Source: Tyto alba (taxonomy: Eukaryota > Chordata > Aves > Strigiformes > Tytonidae). Taken from it: DNA of 64,000 bases. The notes under the pieces were generated by a model. It made no database searches. It was not told where the DNA came from and saw nothing but the letters and a program-made list of their open reading frames with translations. The stretch spans positions 8,990,001 through 9,054,000 of the forward strand of contig NW_024881278.1 in the NCBI RefSeq assembly GCF_018691265.1, given 5' to 3'. Below, one piece after another: positions 56,501-64,000 of this stretch (its first letter is position 1; each line of letters begins with the position of its first letter). Made by a program: the position numbers and the translations under genes.

Positions 56501-59500
56501 AAGTGCTTACCAAAGGCACAGCCCAGCAAAGTTTTATTCTGACTCCAAGGCAAGCAAGTCTGGGCAACTGAGAGAGCCTCACCATTTGGCAGAACTAGTC
56601 TCTTTGGAGGGAAGTTCCGTTATTGCATTATATGTTGGCATTTTTGTATATATGAAATCATAGTCTAGCCCTGCATTTCTCAAGGAAAATTAAAATTCTG
56701 TTTTATATGGTAATATTAAATACAACTAATATTAGATCAAGGAAAGCAATGCTCCTTTACTGACCTCTTATAAATTAACAATTTATGGTTTTTGCTTATT
56801 ACAATATTAGTGGCTTTTTAGATTACAGCGCTAGTAGTCTAGGAACTACAGATATTCATTATGGACTGAAATTATGTTCACTGGACAGAAAGCAGTTCCT
56901 CAGGATGCTTTTATTATTTAACTACATGAAAATGTATCTATCTGTGAGTAAACATAATAATCATCCACAGAAAAAAGCAGTCATAAATAAAGACTGTTAG
57001 AGTAGTTTTATCATTTATTACTAGAATGTCAGCGTTCTGCGGCAGAGCAGGCTCATTCATTTTCCACAAGTGGAAGCACAAGATTTCAGTGACCCTAGCA
57101 TGACCTGAATCTTTCTACTTGCAAAAGCTAAAGGAGAAAACCAGTATTAGCTAAAGCATCAGTGGCTCCGGTTGGTGATTCATGCACTGGAATTTTAATG
57201 CGATAGTATTCCTACAAACACGCTTTTAATAAGGCAGTAAACTATGTTTAGGTAAAGAGAAAAAATAATTGCTCCATTTTGGGCCATTAGAGCAGTTTTG
57301 TTCTTTACTTTACTCCCATCCTACTTTTTGTTTTCATGGAAAGTGCAGGGCTAATAGGAGATGAATTTCAATTAGTCACAATTACAGTTATAATAGGTTA
57401 CATGCATTAGGCGGCTGGGTTTCATCAGAGAAGCCGCAGTGGCAGCCCTGGGGGCTGGTGCTCGCCCCTCTCCCGGGCCCTGGGCGGCGGGAGGCCCTTC
57501 CAGAGCCCCCAGCACAACCGGCCGGGGGCAAAATATGCCCGTGGCCCCGGGCCGGGACACCCCTCGCAGCCGGCTGAGGAGCTGGCAGCGGCCGACGTGG
57601 CTCGCTGCTTCTCCCATGGGCTCCTCGAGCCACGTGTGCTGCCGAGAGCCGGCCAGCTTCTCCCATCACCTCTCCTCGCCTGAGGTGAGGAGGAGCCCCA
57701 GGGAGGAAGGCCACGGCAACCAGGCTGCTGCCCATCCTTGGTGGCAGAGGCACTGCCGGGAGCACTCGGCCAGCACGCGCTGCCGGGGTCACCCTGCTCT
57801 GCTTATGGCTCGCGAAAAAGCACCCACCAGTATCATCCACACTGAAGTGGTACCCAGCGCTCACAGAGGGAAGAAACGCAATTAAAAAACCCTACCTTAA
57901 CTCTTAATTAAAAGCTGCTCTCAAAATCAGTGCCACCAAAGTAAGATTTCATCCAATTAGGCGAATAAAGACTCACATTGTGAAGCTCAGTGATTAACAC
58001 TTGCCTTTAAAAAACCTCCAGAACTACAGGTGGTCTTAAAGGCGCGTTCGCCCTCCCTCATCCGGGGCTTTTCCTCCCCGAGCCGCGCAGCTCCGTGCAC
58101 TCACCCTGCTGGGAGCTGCTCCCTGCCCGAGCCCCCGGGCTGGCTGCTGGGACCCCGGGGGGCTCATCCAGCGGCCGAGCCAGGAGAACGGGGCTCGGCA
58201 CAGCAGGCTCCAGACTGCTTTTGAAAACACAGCAAATGGCTGAATAAGAAGAGCACAAAATAGAAGAAAGTTGTGTGGAGAAAACACAGAGTATAAGCTG
58301 AGAAGAATTATTATTGTATCCGAAGTAGGAGGATGAAATGTCCATTTCCATGGAGCTGCAATAGCCAGACACTTCATTTTCTTTAAACATAAGCAAATCC
58401 TGGTTTTTTAACATTTTGAATTCTAGCATGTTTAAAGCAGGTTAGTAGGGATTTGACAAACAATACTTCACAGTTTTGATGAGATGAAATATATGAGATG
58501 TAATAGTAATATTTATAGAAGGCAAACCTAAGATTAAAAGTAAACCCAAACATAAAATTTTGGCCATCCCAGTAAAGCGGTAGCATGGCCTGCAGAGAGC
58601 TGACAGACATCCAAATCAATTGCTGGACTCCACAGGAGCCTTGCCTCTGCACCTCTGGGAGCCCGTCACCTAATGGACTGTCTTCAGAATAGGCCAGGGG
58701 CTGAAAAATAGACACATCTTCGGGAAGAGTAGGGATCTTGGATGCAGCTATGATCAAGTCTAAAAGAACAACGTTTGTAAGAAATGTATCTGGGAAAAGA
58801 GGCAGGGTGAGGAAGAACAGAAACAGAGATAGGTGGAGAAAGACTTCTCCAGCTGGGCACTCTTCATAACTTACATCATCTATGGGACGTATAGCTTACA
58901 TTGTGGGAAGAGCAACGAAAGGGAACCGAAGCCAGAGGCAAGGTGGGAGAAGGAGGCATTACATCTCCCACAGACCATGTTTCCAAAAAGTCCCTCCAGA
59001 CCAGCCTTGTCAGGAGTTGTGGATTTAGCTTAGATTTAGCTTATAACTGAAGACAGGATAGTGCCTAATTAAGAGATCCAGTTTTACACCGCAACAACAG
59101 TCAGCAGTAATAATGCAATTATGCTTAATATAGTATTAATTTAGTATCAATAACAGAGGTGCCTCTGTCTGGAGCAGAGGAGGTGCAGTACGAGTGCCTT
59201 TCACCCCGAGCGCGATGCCGCCGGGCGCCCTGCCTCCCCGCCCGCGGCTAGCTGCGGGCCAGCGTTTCTGCACAGTGTCCTGGGGCGCATCCCAGGACTG
59301 GGCACGCACGGATTTACGTGGAAGGCTACCAGCAGCAAAGAGGGAAAACTAACAACCTCATCTGTTTATACAACCGCAGCTGTGCGTATCAGCTGGACAG
59401 CAGGTAGAACGGCGCGGGCAGGGGATGGTATCAGCTGGAAAACAGGCGGAGGGGGACTGCTGAAGGGGCTCTCTTTACATGCCTGAGGCCAGGAAGCTGT

Positions 59501-60471
59501 TTGAGGAAGATGTAAGAGGAAACATTATCACGTTTATTGTCTCCTGTCCTGATCACAGCAAGACTTGAAGGATGATAAAGAAACATCCAGTGTCTTGAGC
59601 GCTTCTCTAAAGGTCTGCCAAGCAAGGATTTGAACCTTGTAGACCACAACAAATAACTACCAATTTTCATGATGTTCTCTACGAAAGAACCAGGTAAACT
59701 ACATCTTTTGGAAATGCCTGTTGTTGCACTCTGTCAGCAGGAACTTTCCACAAGGACAGCTTTCCCACTCTGACCTCTGTCCTACCTCAGATCCCGCACG
59801 CCGAACTGACATCACATGAACTCATTTACTGGTTGGTCTCTCTTTCTGTAGTTGGACGTTTAACTCGGAAGCCTGGATGATCCCAGGTATTTTCAATAGC
59901 ATATGCATTCAGTGAATGAACTAATGAATATATGACCAATGCGCACATGGACAGGCTGAGGAGGTACAGGTATAGTGGACATCGGCACAAATGTGTGATT
60001 TTAAGGCTTGAAAAGAAAATACGGGGAAGCCTGCAGTTCCATGTGAAAATCTGTAATCTGTGTAACCTGTGTAACAAAGATGTCTGAAAAAAACCACTTC
60101 CTAATTTAGACCTGTTTTCTTTGTGTTATGCCTCAAATCTAGATATTATTCTATACAACAGAAAAACACATCCACTAATTAAATTATTATTTAATTGGCT
60201 AATTAATGACTCCAGCCAGATTTGCATTTGGGACTCATTTTGTTTTATATAATAATTATAGATAATGAATCTATCTCAAGCCTTTCTTTCCTAGCTAAAT
60301 ATGCTGGGTATCAAAAATGACAACAAATTGTAAATTAATCTGGAAAACAAAGCACAGCAGATGAAAGACTTTGTTAGAATTAATCAGGCACCAATTATAC
60401 CATGGAATTAAAGAAACAATAAGCCTAGAAAACATTTCTGTAAATATGCGTGCATTAACGAAAGCCCTTAC
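53511..60471 (-). other. CFAP61: CFAP61 intron (7 kb)
   Basis: The flanking exons join in phase (GAA G|GG AAC). Contents: CpG-rich patches at about 54040-54250, 57430-57800, 58040-58200 and 59170-59290, separated by AT-rich DNA. A GGTTCAAATCC B-box-like word on the minus strand near 59630 lacks a cloverleaf. Open frames of 100-160 residues at 57.4-57.9 kb are compositional. No other gene recognised. Confidence 0.7.
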
Positions 60472-60643
60472 CTTCCGAGTTGACGCTTTCTTTCAGCCAG
60501 TGCATTGCCTTTAAGCAGTCCTGATCATCATTGAGAGTAAAGTGATTGGAAGGAACTTTCCCCGTGTATCTTTGTGGCCACTTACTTATGACTTCGCTGT
60601 TAGTTGGGAGTTTACTGATATCTGCTCCAGTGGGAGACAGGAC
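60472..60643 (-). CDS. CFAP61: CFAP61 exon
   Basis: 172-nt exon. Acceptor TTCATTTTTTCCAG, donor GAAG|GTAAGG. Reads VLSPTGADISKLPTNSEVIS, then RYTGKVPSNHFTLNDDQDCL and KAMHWLKESVNSEG. The RYTGKVPxNHFTLNxxxDC block is conserved in CFAP61 and precedes the NVIVYGNT segment. Phase 0 at the 5' side, one base carried over at the 3' side. Confidence 0.94.
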
Positions 60644-62651
60644 CTGGAAAAAATGAATAAATGAGTGAATGAATATATGGCGTGTATCTTGGAGAGCCAT
60701 TAAGAAAGATTTTAAAAAACAATTACACCAGCCATTTGACTACCTAAGGGGCTGCTATCCTTGCACATCCTAACTCTTCTTAACATTCAGCAGTAGCAAA
60801 CACATCAGTGGCCACAGAGAAAATAGCTTCACGCTAGTCTGAGTACACACGTGTGTGTATGTATTCCATATTTTCTATGGGACATGGGTGACCAGTTTAA
60901 ACAGCAGTGCTAGAACAAGTGAATAAAAATACAGGCAAAATGCAAATGAAAGGGACTACACAGCAGGCAGCAGAAATGCAGAAATACACAGTTGAAGAAT
61001 CTCTGCAGTTACTTGAAGAACATATACCTGTAAATGACACTTGAAAATTCTTTGCGCAGCAAGACTGCCTCCATCTTTTGTCAGCAAAAATCAACTTTCT
61101 AAAATATGATAGATTTTGTCCCAGAAAAAGGGACTAAAACCTGCTTGATGGTTAAAATGAAAAGTTTCAGTAAAGTGTTAATTGTACGATGCTATGTTAC
61201 AGTCACAAATTCAATCTGAATTATACAGAGCAAAAAAAGGGAATTTCATCTATGACTTTTATAGCACGAGTGATTAACATCCTGAACAATGTTCTCACTG
61301 CCAACTGGGTCAACAGAAATACTATTCGGTCATGTAAAAACAGACATGACATCAAAAGATTTTACTTACCCAACAAGGAAATCCTGTTAATCATAATGAA
61401 TAGTGTTTTACTAGGCATTAATTTGACTGATTACCAAATAAGGAACAATTTATAAAAAGGATGGACTACAGCTCTATGTAATAAAACAAACCAGACGATA
61501 AAAACAGTTTTTTCCTATTTTTTGTAGAGCTTAAATGTGAGAACAGATGATGTTAGGTTTTTTTCATGAAGGCAGATAAAACCTGAGTTTTCCCTTGCTT
61601 TCTTTATCTTTCTTTCTCCTCCAGTGTAGTTCCTTCTCATAACTTATTTTGCAAGTCAGAGTCACCTCCAAACTTCTTTTTCCAGGATCACAAGTTATTG
61701 AGACCATACTTCAACTTTTGTGCCATCCCTGTTGAACAGCAAATATGGACTGCTGTTTAAAGTGTGACTCTACTCTGAAAAGTGATTACAGAAAAACTGG
61801 GGCTTTCTTGCTCCACAAATCTGCTGCACACATGCAGTCCAGATTTCATTATGGGGCTGAATATACCCCATATTCATGTTTGTGACTTATGGCCAAGAAC
61901 ACTGAAAAAACCTGGAGACACATGCTCAGTTTGATCTCCTGATTTTAAAGGCAAAATCCCTTGCTCGTGATTCCTACCCAAAACCAATCAGTAAGGCAAA
62001 AATCACTGGAAGCAGTGTGGCTGTACAAAAGATAGCCATTTGGTTTACATATCTGGAAGGCCATGTGATGATACACAAGAAAGAACAAACCCTGCCCAGG
62101 ATGTCTGAGTCAAAGCTGAGCCTGTACAGCTGGCGATGAGCTTGATTCCACATTTCACATGTAACTGAGGGTCTGCTTCAATCTCACAGGCCACTTAACT
62201 GTGTGCTACAACAACATTCAGCACCACGTATGTGTCTAGGCATGGTCATCATGTGAGATGAGTAATTAATTTGATAAGGAATTCTCTCCGTTGCCAAAAC
62301 TAGGTCAAATGGTGTTAGACCAGCTGGAGTTAACTCTCCTGAGGCTGGGGCCACATGTCAATTGGGCCTACTCTTCAGCAGGTTTAATGGTCATGGTGGC
62401 AAAAATACTGGCAGCTTTGCTCAACATCTGACACTGAGCAGTGACACTGCTGGTAAAAATATTTGTGAGAGCTCTCGTCTCCTCCAAATTCTATAGCCAC
62501 ACTGACATAGCACAACCTGCTACACTGAAGGGCTGCAAACTTTCTGGTTATACACTTGCTAAGGACTACTCTACTGCCTTGCTAATCACAGAAACCCTAT
62601 TGACTGTAAAAACTGAATATATTATGTTTCTTACTCTGCACGCAATGTTAC
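60644..62651 (-). other. CFAP61: CFAP61 intron
   Basis: 2.0 kb of AT-rich intronic DNA with no recognised exon, repeat or RNA gene. Confidence 0.8.
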
Positions 62652-62820
62652 CTGGTATTTCTGTCCTGTACAGAGAACAAGGTAGTCATATGGTACTTTC
62701 TTCTCCTTGGAAACAACTACGTATTTGGCAGCGCGATTTATGCCAGTCATTTTACCAACTACAACGTTAACCCAGGAACAAAGTGACATCTGTGCATAAT
62801 CTTCATCATTAAAACAGTGG
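62652..62820 (-). CDS. CFAP61: CFAP61 exon, CTGQ motif
   Basis: 169-nt exon. Acceptor TTTCTTCACAG, donor CAG|GTAACA. One base completes a codon; then HCFNDEDYAQMSLCSWVNVV, VGKMTGINRAAKYVVVSKEK and VPYDYLVLCTGQKYQ. The YDxLxLCTGQ motif corresponds to the conserved T/ATG strand of two-dinucleotide-binding flavoprotein folds and is retained in CFAP61. It joins to the exon at 60643 in phase 0. Confidence 0.94.
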
Positions 62821-63851
62821 CTGTGAAGAAAGAATATCTGTAAGTGACATTTCGGCAGCTGACAGCAGGCATTAATTAGACATCTGGTGAGTTAGCCACA
62901 GTCCCCCAGCGGCTCAAGCCTGTTCTCTCGCTGGGAGCTTAGGGCAGTCTATAGGAAAAGATTAGTCATTATGAAATACTCTGTTACAAATTGACAACTT
63001 TCTGCTAAAACCAAACAATCCCTCCCAGCACTGGCCCTTACAACCACATAATTTAAAAATAAAGTCGGAAATATATGCTTTGCTCTGCTTTTGCTTTCCA
63101 GGCTGACACAAGGAGGAGACTTTCACTCTTGCAAAGAAAATATTTTAACAGTCTAATTCTTTCTCTTATACAGGATTCCCTTATTAAGTTGTTTTGTTTT
63201 TTGTTTTCTTTTGCTTCATTTGGTATCCAGCTTCACCAGTAGTGGCTATGGTGAGACATAAATGCAATGAAGGTACCACTGGTATTTTAACATCCGTGTT
63301 CCAAAGTATTAGTCTGAAAAGTTTAAAAATAAATAGAAAGGTAGGTGAATTGCTGCCAGATCTAGAAGTAAAAGGCAGATATCTCAAGTTTTCTCTTGGC
63401 GACCCCTTTCCAAACAAACTTTTCCAAAGTGCAAGAATGAAAAATTCTGAAAACATACTAAACTGGCTGTAGACCCCTAAACTTTCAAAAGTCTCTAAGA
63501 TGTAACTGAATTCCTCTGCAGGATGAACTGAATATTAACAGGAATAAAGAAAAAATTACCACATAGGCTGTCCAAAAGAAAACAAAATTAGAAGGTAAAT
63601 GAGGCATAAACCATGCGGATATGAAAAATATTAATCTTCACTAATTTGTAACTGAACAACAACTTATTCTTAATGAAAGTGGTGAAGCAACTTCTATATT
63701 TTCAAAGCAATTACCTTCAGGGCTAGGTAACAAACAGTATAAAGGTCTGTCTGTTTCAAGAAGCTGAACCTTGTTCCATAGAGTAGTTACTGTTTCCAGA
63801 GCTTTTTGTCCCCAAACATCTTATGGATTAAGGGTTGCCCAAATGAGATAC
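62821..63851 (-). other. CFAP61: CFAP61 intron
   Basis: 1.0 kb of AT-rich DNA. Open frames on both strands at about 63190-63470 overlap each other and resemble nothing known. Confidence 0.6.
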
Positions 63852-63935
63852 CTTGACAGAAATCTGATTTTCAGGATGCGTATGGTGCGTACATTCTGAG
63901 CGCCATGCTCTGGTAGCGTTAATTCAATATTGGTT
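63852..63935 (-). CDS. CFAP61: Probable CFAP61 exon
   Basis: 84-nt exon inferred from borders: acceptor CCTTAGTTTTTTAG, donor TCAAG|GTATCT. It gives TNIELTLPEHGAQNVRTIRI and LKIRFLS plus AG, and AG joins C of the exon at 62820 to make Ser-His-Cys-Phe. The human region is, as I recall it, LTL..HG followed at matching distance by KFLxS.HCF, which fits. The donor is weaker than the others in the gene and the frame has no start of its own. Confidence 0.6.
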
Positions 63936-64000
63936 CTAAAAAACTAAGGAACCTAAAAATCACTTGTCAATTTTGAAAATCTCAGGCAAGGTTTACATTT
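63936..64000 (-). other. CFAP61 intron start
   Basis: 65 bp of AT-rich intronic sequence at the window edge, ahead of the acceptor for the exon at 63935. Confidence 0.6.

Noticed and set aside
58383..58757. 124-residue minus-strand frame with a TTTTAG acceptor-like start
   Set aside because: The flanking CFAP61 exons already join in phase, and the residues match no CFAP61 segment.
59560..59680. tRNA-like sequence (B-box GGTTCAAATCC with a five-pair T-stem, minus strand)
   Set aside because: The acceptor stem, D-arm and anticodon arm cannot be formed at correct spacing, so it is a chance match or very decayed SINE.
63184..63472. Overlapping frames of about 90 residues on both strands
   Set aside because: They overlap antisense, lack splice support and resemble no protein.

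Overview
This is vertebrate nuclear DNA, most likely from a bird (at least a sauropsid). Coding exons are short and separated by introns with GT-AG borders. CR1-type LINE remnants are present, very GC-rich CpG-island stretches alternate with AT-rich DNA, and the gene order is the known RALGAPA2 - INSM1 - CFAP61 synteny block (human 20p11). No bacterial, viral or CRISPR-like system is visible. Layout: positions 1-1161 hold the 3' part of RALGAPA2 on the plus strand, with one clear coding exon at 1040-1161. Its final exon is unresolved. The best candidate ends at a textbook poly(A) site near 15.99 kb; a rival acceptor lies at 4439. Between 5.9 and 15.6 kb lies a long GC-rich, CpG-rich tract with no convincing gene. 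A 1.4-kb AT-rich island at 16.9-18.3 kb carries a (TTA)22 microsatellite and a hairpin. A second GC-rich intergenic stretch runs to 22.2 kb. INSM1 lies on the minus strand as a complete single-exon gene (CDS 23031-24362, 443 aa) with an AT-rich 3'UTR and a compact CpG-island promoter studded with poly(C)/poly(G) tracts. From 26.0 kb to the window's end the minus strand carries the 3' half of CFAP61: nine exons (one tentative, at 63852-63935) whose splice phases all join consistently. They encode about 530 residues, including the nucleotide-binding-like fold and the C-terminus. Introns total about 36 kb; the largest (28.7-44.8 kb) contains a decayed CR1/L3 reverse-transcriptase fragment. Biology: RALGAPA2 is the catalytic alpha-2 subunit of the RalGAP complex that switches off RalA/RalB. 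INSM1 is a SNAG-domain zinc-finger repressor of neuroendocrine and neuronal differentiation. CFAP61 is a calmodulin- and radial-spoke-associated protein of motile cilia and sperm flagella. They share a neighbourhood, not a pathway. CFAP61 and INSM1 are co-oriented with only about 1.7 kb between the end of the last recognised CFAP61 exon and the INSM1 start codon, and no poly(A) signal is visible between them. RALGAPA2 converges on INSM1 tail to tail. Points most worth a second look are the two competing RALGAPA2 ends, the CFAP61 3' end inside the INSM1 CpG island, and a duplicated POU/E-box-like module there. Exon borders were read by eye and may be off by a base.
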